A stretch of 36,425 nucleotides of DNA from Candidatus Zhuqueibacterota bacterium (lineage in GTDB: Bacteria; Zhuqueibacterota; QNDG01; JABMRT01), in the NCBI GenBank assembly GCA_013202295.1, contig JABMRT010000084.1:1-36425 (forward strand). Reading direction: 5' to 3'. Below, one piece after another: positions 18,339 to 26,737 of the stretch. The position numbers and the translations under genes were made by a program. Numbering within the stretch: the stretch's first letter is position 1; each line of letters starts with the position of its first letter. Under the pieces are notes generated by a model. That model searched no databases and was not told where the DNA came from. It was given only the letters and a program-made list of their open reading frames with translations.

Positions 18339-18775
18339 GAGACCACTCCCTTAACCAGTCGTTTTGCAGGTCCAACTTTGCGGATATCGTTTGTAACCTT
18401 TGTCACAACCTCAGCGAACCGTTCTCCTTCACCCGCAGAGACCCACGAAAACTGGACACGCTCCGTTTCAATGCCGATATACTCCAACAGAGGTTTGAGA
18501 ACGGCAAATTTCCTGCGTGCATTGTAATTTCCGGATAGATAATGACAATCTCCGGGATGGCAGCCGGAAACCAGCACTCCGTCAAATCCGTTTTGCAGGG
18601 ACTTCATGATAAACATGGGATCCACGCGTCCGGAACAGGGAACACGGAGAACCCGGATGTTCGGAGGATACTGAATCCGGGAGACACCCGCCAGATCGGC
18701 CCCCGCATAGGAACACCAGTTACATAAAATAGCCAGAATCTTCGGCTGCCAGTCTTTCTTATCTTTCTCCTGCAC
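18332..18775 (-). CDS. flxD: FlxD/MvhD-like hydrogenase iron-sulfur subunit
   Basis: 147 residues of the MvhD family, which carries a [2Fe-2S] cluster and docks electron donors onto HdrA. Conserved parts are ILCNWCSYAGADLAG, VPCSGRVDP, and SGCHPGDCHY. It starts with GTG at 18775, supported by AAGGA 7 bases upstream. It overlaps flxC. It is one of three MvhD-type genes here (others at 22232 and 28112), matching the three HdrA sets. Its likely HdrA partner is the 1016-residue protein encoded just upstream. Confidence 0.88.
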   Translation of the reverse strand: MQEKDKKDWQPKILAILCNWCSYAGADLAGVSRIQYPPNIRVLRVPCSGRVDPMFIMKSLQNGFDGVLVSGCHPGDCHYLSGNYNARRKFAVLKPLLEYIGIETERVQFSWVSAGEGERFAEVVTKVTNDIRKVGPAKRLVKGVVSW

Positions 18776-18795
18776 AGGACATTCCTTTTTAATTA

Positions 18796-19155
18796 TTAAA
18801 AACTCATGATTTTGTCAGCTTCTACCGACCATTGCGTAAATTCCTTCATATTGCTTATTTTAACGCCCTCTATCAGCTGGAGTTCAGCAAGACCTCTGGC
18901 CTGGGAACAGCCACCACAGGCTTTGACTTCACCGCCATTGTTCAGGACAGACTTCAGCATTCTCTCAATATTGTAGTACCCATCCGGAGTTTTCTGATTG
19001 GGCAGCGCCGCACCCACTGCATCGGCCATTAAAAATACCCGCACCTGAACATCGCGGTGTTCCTTCTGCAGGGTCATGGCAAGGCGCAGGGCATTGTAGG
19101 CCTTTTCCGTCCCATAGGGCGCGTCATTAATCACAATCAGGAAATTCATATTCAT
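18796..19155 (-). CDS. DsrE-family sulfur-relay-like protein
   Basis: 119 residues of the DsrE/YchN fold: MNFLIVINDAPYGTEKAYNALRLA in two typical segments, VFLMADAVGAAL, and the C-terminal ACGGCSQARGL cysteines, which are in the usual place for the sulfur-carrying thiol. DsrE-type proteins carry persulfide sulfur in pathways with TusA and rhodanese. The ATG at 19155 overlaps the HdrA stop by one base (TGATG). Placing a sulfur carrier between hdrA and flxD suggests direct sulfur delivery to, or from, this Hdr complex. Confidence 0.82.
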   Translation of the reverse strand: MNMNFLIVINDAPYGTEKAYNALRLAMTLQKEHRDVQVRVFLMADAVGAALPNQKTPDGYYNIERMLKSVLNNGGEVKACGGCSQARGLAELQLIEGVKISNMKEFTQWSVEADKIMSF

Positions 19156-22100
19156 CAATCTTCTTTGATTAATTCAAGCTCATTAAAAACACTGAATAGC
19201 TGCTTGTTGCTGAATCCCCGGAGATCCAGAGCGCCGCAACGGCAGGATGCCACACACGTGCCGCATCCCTTACAGAGAGCGTCATTCACTTCAGCCACCT
19301 GGGTTTCAGGATTCACCTCAATAGCCGTATAGGCGCAGACCTCTTCACAGTAGCCGCAACCCGAACAGAGATCAGCATTGATCTCGGCAATCGTCCCTTC
19401 AGCCAGTATGGATTCTTTGGTCAGAAAAGAGAGTGCGCGGCTTGCCGCTGCCTGGGCCTGAGCCATGGTTTCATCCATATCTTTTGGACCATGAGCCAGT
19501 CCGCAGACAAATATACCATCTGTTGCGAAATCCACGGGACGCAGCTTGACATGGGCTTCAAGGAACATGCCGTCTGCGTTGAGGGGTACTTTCAGCATTT
19601 TGGCCAATGTGGAATTCTCTTCCAAGGCATCAATCCCTGCGGACAGAACAACCAGATCAGCAGCGATGACAACCTCTTTCTCCATGATGGGATCAAAGGC
19701 AGTCACAGTCAGTTTACTGTTCGGATCATCAATTGTCTGCACTTCAACCTTGGGCTTGCCGTCCGGTTCAAACCGAAGGAACATTGCGCCTTTGTCCCTG
19801 AGCTCAGTATAATACTTCTCTTTAAATCCATAAGTCCGGATATCACGATAACAGACAAAGATGTCGGCGCGGGGATTCACTTTCTTCAGTTCCAGTCCGT
19901 TTTTCATGGCATCTGAACAGCAAACCCGGCTGCAGACCATTTTATCAGGCTCTCGGGATCCCACACACTGAATCATGACCACATTCCTCAGACGGCCTTT
20001 CGGGAAGGACTGATCATGAATCATCTTTTCGAATTCTGTTTGTGTCACAATTCGGGTTGACTGCCCATAACCATATTCAGATGGACGGTGTTCTTTGGCG
20101 CCTGTGGCTACAATGACCGCCCCATGTTCCACCGTGGTCTCTTTATCAGTTTTAGGAGAATGAATGGTGGTTGTAAAATTGCCTACATAACCATTTATCT
20201 GTTGTATTTCATGGTTGACAAGCAACTCAATAGCCTTATGTTTCTTTACTTTTTGGATTGTCTCTGAAAGCAGTGCCTGAGGATCCTTACCGCTTAAATG
20301 GTAGTACAGTTTTCTCACATGACCGCCGAGCTCTTTATCTTTTTCCACCAGCACGACTTCATGCCCGGCTTCAGCGATAGAGAGAGCGGCAATCATGCCA
20401 GCCAAACCGCCACCGATCACAAGCGCTTTTGGATTGATACCGATAGGCAGTCTTTCAAGAGGGGATAAATTCCGCGCCTTGGCCACGGCCATCTTAACCA
20501 GATCACCGGCCTTGGATGTGGCCAGTTCGGGCTCATCCATATGCGCCCAGGAGCACTGATCACGAATATTGGCCATTTCAAAAAGATAGGGATTCAAACC
20601 GGCTTCCTTGATGGTCTCCCGGAACAGGGGTTCATGGGTACGGGGTGTGCAGGCTGCCACCACGATCCGATTAAGATGATGTTCCTCAATGCGCTGTTTG
20701 ATGGTCTCAAGACAATCGGAGGAGCAGGCATACATGACATTTTCGGCATGCTCTACATTGGGCAGTTCGCCTGCTTCAGCAGCAACTTTTTTTACATCCA
20801 CCACACCGGCGATGTTGATGCCGCAGTGACAGACAAAGGTTCCGATACGGGGCCGTTCACCGATGACATTGATCTCACCGCTTTCACCATCTGATGCTGC
20901 CAGAGCCTGCCGTTCAATTTTAAGAGATTTCAAGGTACCTGCCACGGCGCCTGAGGCGGCCACAACCGACTCGGGTATATCTTTGGGGCCGTTCATTCCG
21001 CCGCACACATAAATGCCTGGTCTGGAGGTCTGCACCGGCTTGAAGGCTTCGGAACGGCAGAATCCGAACTCATTTAAATTGATATCCAGTTGACCGGCCA
21101 GTGCTTCCAGATTCTTGCGTGGCTCCAAGCCAATGGACAGCACTACCATATCAAACTGTTCATACCGGATCTCTCCGTTTTCCAGCGAATACTTCAGTTT
21201 CAGTGTGCCATCTTCCTTTTCCCTGATTTCCGAGATCTTGGACCGGATAAATTTTACACCATACTGATTCTGGGCCTTGTCATAGTATTTGTCAAAGTCT
21301 TTGCCAAAGGCACGGATATCCATATAAAATACAGTAGGCTCCAGAGCCTTGATATGCTCTTTGGCAATGATGGATTGTTTGATGGCAAACATGCAACAGG
21401 CAGAAGAACAATAGTTTTTATTGATGGATTCATCCCGTGAACCCACACACTGTATAAACGCAAGCTTTTTGGGCTCCTTTTGATCAGATGCCTTGACTAC
21501 ATGACCGCCAAAGGGCCCGGATGCAGAGAGCATACGTTCGAATTCCAGTGAAGTCACCACATTTTTATACAGATGGTAGCCAAAATGGCCAAATCCGATG
21601 GGATTAAAAGCATCAATGCCCGTGGCCATGATCACAGCTCCCACCTTGAGTTCTACTTCCTGATCCTTGTCATCAAACTTGATGGCTCCGGCCGGACAGG
21701 TCTTTTCACAAAGCTTACAAACGCCTTTGGTCAGATACAGACAGTGCTCTTTGTCAATCGTATATTCGGCAGGAATACTTTGCAGGAAATATCGTGAGAT
21801 GGCCTTGCGTTTACGAAGGGCCATGTCGAACGCGTCATCTACTTTTACCGGACACTTTTCTTCACACAGACCGCAGGCGACACATTTAACCGGATCCACA
21901 TACTTGGCTCTTTTAAGCACACGACATTTGAGATTGCCAGGATCACCCGTAATAGATGTTACCGAAGACAAGGTATGAAGTGTGATACCCGGGTGCCTCG
22001 CACATTCGCTCATTTTAGGAGAAAGGATACACATGGAACAGTCATTGGTAGGAAAGGTCTTGTCTAACTGGGGCATGCGTCCGCCAATAGTAGGCGATTC

Positions 22101-22205
22101 TTCCACCAAATGGACATCCAGACCCATTTCCGCCAGATCCAGCGAAGCCTGTATGCCAGCAATACCGGCACCTACAACCAGTACAGATTTACTTTTTTTG
22201 GCCAT
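19155..22205 (-). CDS. hdrA: Double HdrA (two HdrA-type flavoprotein halves in one chain)
   Basis: 1016 residues made of two HdrA-like halves. The first has the FAD loop VVGAGIAGIQ (residues 11-20), FPTNDCSMC, [4Fe-4S] Cys108/111/114/118, a second cysteine group at 155/163/166/170, and YCSSACCMFA. The second starts near residue 460 with RIGTFVCHCGINI, has its own FAD loop VIGGGLAGM (about 625) and CSRVCC, and ends with two ferredoxin motifs (CSGCGYCEEVC, CKGCGTCVASCRCG). HdrA is the flavin site of electron bifurcation in Hdr complexes; two FAD sites are expected here. The layout also equals QmoA plus the HdrA part of QmoB. It is followed by dsrE and flxDCBA and preceded by mvhD. Confidence 0.93.
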   Translation of the reverse strand: MAKKSKSVLVVGAGIAGIQASLDLAEMGLDVHLVEESPTIGGRMPQLDKTFPTNDCSMCILSPKMSECARHPGITLHTLSSVTSITGDPGNLKCRVLKRAKYVDPVKCVACGLCEEKCPVKVDDAFDMALRKRKAISRYFLQSIPAEYTIDKEHCLYLTKGVCKLCEKTCPAGAIKFDDKDQEVELKVGAVIMATGIDAFNPIGFGHFGYHLYKNVVTSLEFERMLSASGPFGGHVVKASDQKEPKKLAFIQCVGSRDESINKNYCSSACCMFAIKQSIIAKEHIKALEPTVFYMDIRAFGKDFDKYYDKAQNQYGVKFIRSKISEIREKEDGTLKLKYSLENGEIRYEQFDMVVLSIGLEPRKNLEALAGQLDINLNEFGFCRSEAFKPVQTSRPGIYVCGGMNGPKDIPESVVAASGAVAGTLKSLKIERQALAASDGESGEINVIGERPRIGTFVCHCGINIAGVVDVKKVAAEAGELPNVEHAENVMYACSSDCLETIKQRIEEHHLNRIVVAACTPRTHEPLFRETIKEAGLNPYLFEMANIRDQCSWAHMDEPELATSKAGDLVKMAVAKARNLSPLERLPIGINPKALVIGGGLAGMIAALSIAEAGHEVVLVEKDKELGGHVRKLYYHLSGKDPQALLSETIQKVKKHKAIELLVNHEIQQINGYVGNFTTTIHSPKTDKETTVEHGAVIVATGAKEHRPSEYGYGQSTRIVTQTEFEKMIHDQSFPKGRLRNVVMIQCVGSREPDKMVCSRVCCSDAMKNGLELKKVNPRADIFVCYRDIRTYGFKEKYYTELRDKGAMFLRFEPDGKPKVEVQTIDDPNSKLTVTAFDPIMEKEVVIAADLVVLSAGIDALEENSTLAKMLKVPLNADGMFLEAHVKLRPVDFATDGIFVCGLAHGPKDMDETMAQAQAAASRALSFLTKESILAEGTIAEINADLCSGCGYCEEVCAYTAIEVNPETQVAEVNDALCKGCGTCVASCRCGALDLRGFSNKQLFSVFNELELIKED

Positions 22206-22231
22206 AAATAGTCCTTTGTTGCCTTTTCGGT

Positions 22232-22657
22232 CTATATAAACATATTCTTTCGGGTCGGGTTTGGACCCATTTTTTGGATCTTGTCAGTAAACTCATTACA
22301 CACACGGGCGAACTTGGGTCCCTCAGAGGCCGATATCCATGACAGCCTCAACCGATCTTTCTCCAGGTTCAGCGAATCAAAAATGGATTGAAGGATGGCG
22401 AATCGCCGCCGTGTGTGATAGTTGCCCGATTCATAATGACAATCCCCCGGATGACAGCCGCCAATCAGCACGCCGTCAGCGCCTTTCAAAAAAGCCCGGA
22501 TTAAAAAAACCGGATCGACACGGCTTGAACACATCACCTTGATGGGGATAATGGCCGTGGGATACTGAAGCCGGCTGGTTCCTGCCAGATCCGCGCCTGT
22601 GTATGAACACCACTTGCATAAAAAAGCGGTTATTTTAGGATTGAATGTTTTTCCCAT
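22232..22657 (-). CDS. mvhD: MvhD-like hydrogenase iron-sulfur subunit (second copy)
   Basis: 141 residues. The cysteine motifs FLCKWCSYTGADLAG, VMCSSRVDP and GGCHPGDCHY match the MvhD family [2Fe-2S] protein. It is encoded 26 bases before the double HdrA and is its likely binding partner, while the FlxC-like genes upstream could supply electrons. No Mvh [NiFe] hydrogenase subunits are present, so the donor is not H2 via MvhAG. Confidence 0.88.
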   Translation of the reverse strand: MGKTFNPKITAFLCKWCSYTGADLAGTSRLQYPTAIIPIKVMCSSRVDPVFLIRAFLKGADGVLIGGCHPGDCHYESGNYHTRRRFAILQSIFDSLNLEKDRLRLSWISASEGPKFARVCNEFTDKIQKMGPNPTRKNMFI

Positions 22658-22703
22658 TTAACAAATTCTCCAATTATTTTCCATGAACATGACTGGTATG
22701 AAT

Positions 22704-23801
22704 TTATTCACCCAGTTCCTTGAATTCTTCCTCTTTAAATACCAAAACCGGGATATCCTCATTCACATCCTTCCCTGGCACATAATCAAATAATGCTGCC
22801 GTATTCTCACCAATTTTCTTGAAAACAGAGGCCACAGGAATATCTGCAGGACACACATCCGTGCATTGACCGCAGCCCACGCAGGAAAAGCTCATGTGAC
22901 TCATTCTGCCCAGATGAAAAAAGAGTGTGTCAGGAGGAAGACGAAGCGCCCCTTTTTGCTCCAGTTCTTTTTCGAAGAGCGAGACATTTTGATCAAAATT
23001 CCGGGACTCAAAATCACAAAGGAGGCAATAGCAGATGGGACAGACACGGCTGCATCCATGACAGCCGATACATTTACCGAAGACATCAATCATGCCATCC
23101 AGACCATCCTGCTTGAATTTTATAGATTCGAACAAGGCTTTCTTTTCTTTTTCACGCTTTTTAAGATGGTCATCCAGAATTTTAGCATCCAGATCACCAT
23201 TTTCGACACTGCCAAAACCTTCTGTCATTGAGACTGCTTTATCCGAATTCAGGATAAATCGGCATTTGGAATCCAGGTTCTGCTCACCCACAACCGAGAC
23301 CGTAATATCCGCGGTCATGGGGACAAAGTACTCACAGGCTTTGCAGGTAGGTCTTATACTCTCGGGTATTTCACCAGCCTTCACCTGTTTATAGTAATCT
23401 TTTGTCAGGTTGTCCTTGGATTTTTTAATATAAGTGTCGAGAGGAATCACTCCTCCACAGGTCGGGGATAGGGTCAGCACATTGTCCAGGCTCCCCTGCT
23501 CCCGTTTGATCCGTTCCACAAAACCACGGAGTTCACAGGGTTTAACCACCACAGCAATCGGTTTCTGGGTCGGTGTAATCAACGAGAGGCTCTGGGCCGC
23601 ATTCGCCGGCATGACCGGCATGAGCGGCACGGCCCGGTCGAGTTCCTGGCTCCGGGTCAATAAACCGTAATCCAGAGAGCCGCTGGTATTGGTTTTTCGA
23701 AGAGTAAGCACCCCACTGACTTTCTCTGTATCCAGTAAAAATCTTAATAAATCAACGACACTTTTATCAGCGCCGTGATCAGTGGTCAACATTTTACTCA
23801 T
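22704..23801 (-). CDS. FlxC-like 4Fe-4S dicluster protein (second copy)
   Basis: 365 residues. FrhB-like features are IAVVVKPCELRGFVERIKRE, LSPTCGGVIPLDTY, and RPTCKACEYFVPMTADITV. Two ferredoxin motifs follow: CIGCHGCSRVCPICYCLLC and CVGCGQCTDVCPADIPVASV. It is longer than the copy at 17373-18338 and most like the adjacent gene at 23794-24960, which it overlaps by 8 bases; the pair looks like a tandem duplication. Role inferred: electron relay to the MvhD/HdrA pair encoded downstream. No FlxA or FlxB gene accompanies this pair. Confidence 0.8.
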   Translation of the reverse strand: MSKMLTTDHGADKSVVDLLRFLLDTEKVSGVLTLRKTNTSGSLDYGLLTRSQELDRAVPLMPVMPANAAQSLSLITPTQKPIAVVVKPCELRGFVERIKREQGSLDNVLTLSPTCGGVIPLDTYIKKSKDNLTKDYYKQVKAGEIPESIRPTCKACEYFVPMTADITVSVVGEQNLDSKCRFILNSDKAVSMTEGFGSVENGDLDAKILDDHLKKREKEKKALFESIKFKQDGLDGMIDVFGKCIGCHGCSRVCPICYCLLCDFESRNFDQNVSLFEKELEQKGALRLPPDTLFFHLGRMSHMSFSCVGCGQCTDVCPADIPVASVFKKIGENTAALFDYVPGKDVNEDIPVLVFKEEEFKELGE

Positions 23802-24960
23802 GGGGACTCTCCTGTGATTCAGCGCTTTTTGTCATCTCGTGAATTTTTTTGAGTTCATCCTCTTTATATTCTTTCAACGGAATGGCTTCTCCTGCCGTCT
23901 TCCCGGCTTTATATTCAAATGCCTGTTGTGTTTGGGCTGCCACATAACTGAACACCTTGGCAACCGGAATGGAGACCGGACAGGCATCCGTGCACTGACC
24001 GCAGGATACACAGGAAAGCGACATGTGTGACAACCGCCCGACATGGAACATAAGCCGGTCATGCGGAAGAGAAATGCCGCCACGTTTTTCCGCTTTATCC
24101 AGGTAATAAGCGGATTCAAGACTGGATTCCTTTGAATCAGAATAGCACTGCCTGCAGTAACAGATGGGACAGGCACTCTGGCAGTTATGACAACCAATGC
24201 AGTTGGAAAAAGTGTCCGCCAGGTTGTCGAATCCTTCTACCATTGGCTGAATGGTTTGAAAGGCTTTGTCCATTTGCTGGATTCTCTTTTTCTGTATGGA
24301 ATCAGTCTGTTTTTCCCAGGCGGATGGTTCTTCATCAACCTTCAATCCTGTGGCTGACAGAAACGCAGTTCCTTTTTCTGATCCGGAGATCAACAGCAGT
24401 TGACTGGTATCCGGATCGGCCATGCCTATATGGACATCGGCTGCTCCCATTGAGAATTCCGTACAGAACTGACAGACCGGTTTAACTGCTGTACTTTCAA
24501 AGTTACGCTCAGAGAGCAGACCCATGAACGCCTCTTCTGTATCTTGGGGGGCGTCTGACATATCAGACAACGGCAAAGCGCCTGGACAGTCATAGCTGAT
24601 CAACGTTACGTTGTCGAGATTGATTTGATTTAATTTGGACAGCTCAATAGTCCCGCGCACTTCACAGGGACGCATCATGGCCGCCACACGAAGAGACCCG
24701 TTTCCTTTTCGTGTCAGGCTTTTCAGGGCCTTGGCACCCTGAACAGGCATCACCGCAGCCATAGGCGATGCTTCCTCCTCGACCAGGGCAGGATCCTGCA
24801 TCAGAATCCAAGCATAACTGTCTCCAGAGGGAACTTTAACAGGCAGGAGCAATGCATCAATCAGATCGCTCTTAAGGGACTCCTTCAATACTTTTCGAAG
24901 GGTTTGTTCAATTCCATTTTCTATGGGTATTCTACCACCAGATTTTGAGTCTGTACTCAT
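23794..24960 (-). CDS. FlxC-like 4Fe-4S dicluster protein (third copy)
   Basis: 388 residues. It shows VAAMMRPCEVRGTIELSKLN, SYDCPGALPLSDM, and VKPVCQFCTEFSMGAADVHIG (FrhB-like), then CIGCHNCQSACPICYCRQC and CVSCGQCTDACPVSIPVAKV. The start is ATG 24960 with AGGAGT 5 bases upstream (an in-frame TTG at 24963 is also possible). It lies between the QmoB-like HdrA gene and the second copy, so it could work with either HdrA set. The C-terminal tail is charged and has no clear domain. Confidence 0.8.
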   Translation of the reverse strand: MSTDSKSGGRIPIENGIEQTLRKVLKESLKSDLIDALLLPVKVPSGDSYAWILMQDPALVEEEASPMAAVMPVQGAKALKSLTRKGNGSLRVAAMMRPCEVRGTIELSKLNQINLDNVTLISYDCPGALPLSDMSDAPQDTEEAFMGLLSERNFESTAVKPVCQFCTEFSMGAADVHIGMADPDTSQLLLISGSEKGTAFLSATGLKVDEEPSAWEKQTDSIQKKRIQQMDKAFQTIQPMVEGFDNLADTFSNCIGCHNCQSACPICYCRQCYSDSKESSLESAYYLDKAEKRGGISLPHDRLMFHVGRLSHMSLSCVSCGQCTDACPVSIPVAKVFSYVAAQTQQAFEYKAGKTAGEAIPLKEYKEDELKKIHEMTKSAESQESPHE

Positions 24961-25007
24961 CAATGACTCCTAGCATACAATTTCAACATAATCCATTTTC
25001 ATTGGGC

Positions 25008-26696
25008 CTATTGCACGGCCTCAATCATTTCCTGGTAGAGCTGTGGGTTGGTGAAATGTTTAAGCTGAATGGCACCCGAGGGACAACTGCCCACACAGTT
25101 ACCACATCCCCGGCATACGGCTTCTTTCACCACAGATATCCCTTTGTCTTCATCAAAAACGATGGCCCCGTAATGGCAGACTTCCAGACAGGTTTTACAC
25201 CCCATGCAAAAGGCTTCCAGCGTTTCGGAAACCCTGACTTCGGGAACAATTTGTTCACCGGGAATAAGCTGTACCCTAATCTTGCTGGCCGCAGCTTGAG
25301 CCTGAAGCAGTGTTGCCTGGATTCCCCGTGGCCCGTGGGCCGTACCGACGATAAAAATACCGTCCGTGGCCGTGGCAACCGGATTGATGGCCTGATGGGC
25401 CTCCTGAAAAAATCCGGTTTCATGCAGCGAAATTCCAAGTTTTGTTGCAAGATCGGGTGTTCCATCAGCCGGTATCATGGCCGGAGCCAGAACCACCATA
25501 TCAAAGAGCTCGCTCCCCTCATTTTCATCCATGGTTGTGAATTTAATCTGACTTCCTTCTGTCGCGATCCGGTTGACACGAACAAATTCAACGCCCTGGG
25601 CTTTGATCTCATTATAAAATGCCTGATCATCCTGATGAGGCAGGCAAAGGTCTCGGAAAAAGACTTTAACTGTTGTATCAGGTGATTGTGTTTTGAATCG
25701 GGCGGCAAGCTTGATCATTGCATTACAACAGATCTGTGAGCAATATCCGACTTCCTCCCGTCCCACGCAGTGAATCATGGCCACCGACTTGGGTGCCTTA
25801 CCAGAACGTGTGGTCACCTGATTTTTTTCAGCGATCATTTGTTCAATTTGTAAAGCAGTGTACACTTCATCATCACCGCTGAAGATAAAATCCGGATGTG
25901 TGGACGCATCATACAGGCTGAAGCCCGAAGCCACGACCATAGCTCCGATTTTCAGTTCGGTCATTTTCTCAGCATCGTCTATACTGCGGACCTCCGCTTC
26001 AAAATTACCGAGAAATCCAATAATTCTGTCAAGGCGGGTATTCAGCATGACCTGAATATGCGGATGATCCTGAACCGTTTGAATTTTTAATTGGATGGCC
26101 TCTACTGCATCCTGCTGTTTGGGCAGTACCGTTTTAAAGGTGGCAGCTTTACCACCAAGCCGATCCGTTTTTTCAATCAGGAAAACCTGACGGTCGGCAT
26201 CCGCCAAAGACAATGCCGCCTCAATACCGGCAATACCGCCGCCGATTACCAATACATCCGGATTGGTGTCCAGCTTATTTTCGAACAATTCCGATTGATA
26301 CAGCACTCGCCGCAATCCGCCTCGTATGTATTGAATGGCTTTTTCTGTGGCTTTGTCTTTATCATGGATGATCCAGGCACAGTGCTCACGAATATTGATC
26401 AATTTATAAAGATAAGGATTGAGCGATGTCTCCTTGCAGACACCGATAAACGTGTTGTTATGGTCACGAGGTGAACAAGCACCGATGACCAAATGGGTCA
26501 ATCCATTTTCCTCAATCTCCTGCTTCAGATAGTCTTTCCCTTCGCCGGAACAGAGCAGGCCGTAAGGTTTGGCAACAATTTCCAAATCATCTGCATCGTT
26601 AAATGCGGATACACTCTCAATGATTTTATCGATATCCACATTGTCTGCAATATTGGGTCCGCATTGACAAATATAAATTCCAACTTTCTTCTTCAT
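25008..26696 (-). CDS. HdrA C-half (QmoB-like) flavoprotein
   Basis: 562 residues equal to the second half of the double HdrA. It starts directly with VGIYICQCGPNI, has GACSPRDHNNTF and INIREHCAW, the FAD loop [12 protein letters not shown] (about 150), CVGREE...YCSQICC, and two ferredoxin motifs at the end (CMGCKTCLEVC, CRGCGNCVGSCPSGA). QmoB of sulfate reducers is an HdrA of this kind with an extra MvhD-like part; here the MvhD part is a separate gene (28112-28549). It lies 41 bases after the QmoA-like gene. Electrons would pass between FAD, ferredoxin clusters and the MvhD protein. Confidence 0.9.
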   Translation of the reverse strand: MKKKVGIYICQCGPNIADNVDIDKIIESVSAFNDADDLEIVAKPYGLLCSGEGKDYLKQEIEENGLTHLVIGACSPRDHNNTFIGVCKETSLNPYLYKLINIREHCAWIIHDKDKATEKAIQYIRGGLRRVLYQSELFENKLDTNPDVLVIGGGIAGIEAALSLADADRQVFLIEKTDRLGGKAATFKTVLPKQQDAVEAIQLKIQTVQDHPHIQVMLNTRLDRIIGFLGNFEAEVRSIDDAEKMTELKIGAMVVASGFSLYDASTHPDFIFSGDDEVYTALQIEQMIAEKNQVTTRSGKAPKSVAMIHCVGREEVGYCSQICCNAMIKLAARFKTQSPDTTVKVFFRDLCLPHQDDQAFYNEIKAQGVEFVRVNRIATEGSQIKFTTMDENEGSELFDMVVLAPAMIPADGTPDLATKLGISLHETGFFQEAHQAINPVATATDGIFIVGTAHGPRGIQATLLQAQAAASKIRVQLIPGEQIVPEVRVSETLEAFCMGCKTCLEVCHYGAIVFDEDKGISVVKEAVCRGCGNCVGSCPSGAIQLKHFTNPQLYQEMIEAVQ

Positions 26697-26737
26697 GTTC
26701 TATCCCTGCTTTTAACTGAAAGTACCGATGACAGTGA

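Noticed and set aside
24945-25685. 246-codon open frame on the plus strand
   Set aside because: Antisense to the QmoB-like HdrA gene; no domain and no credible ribosome site.
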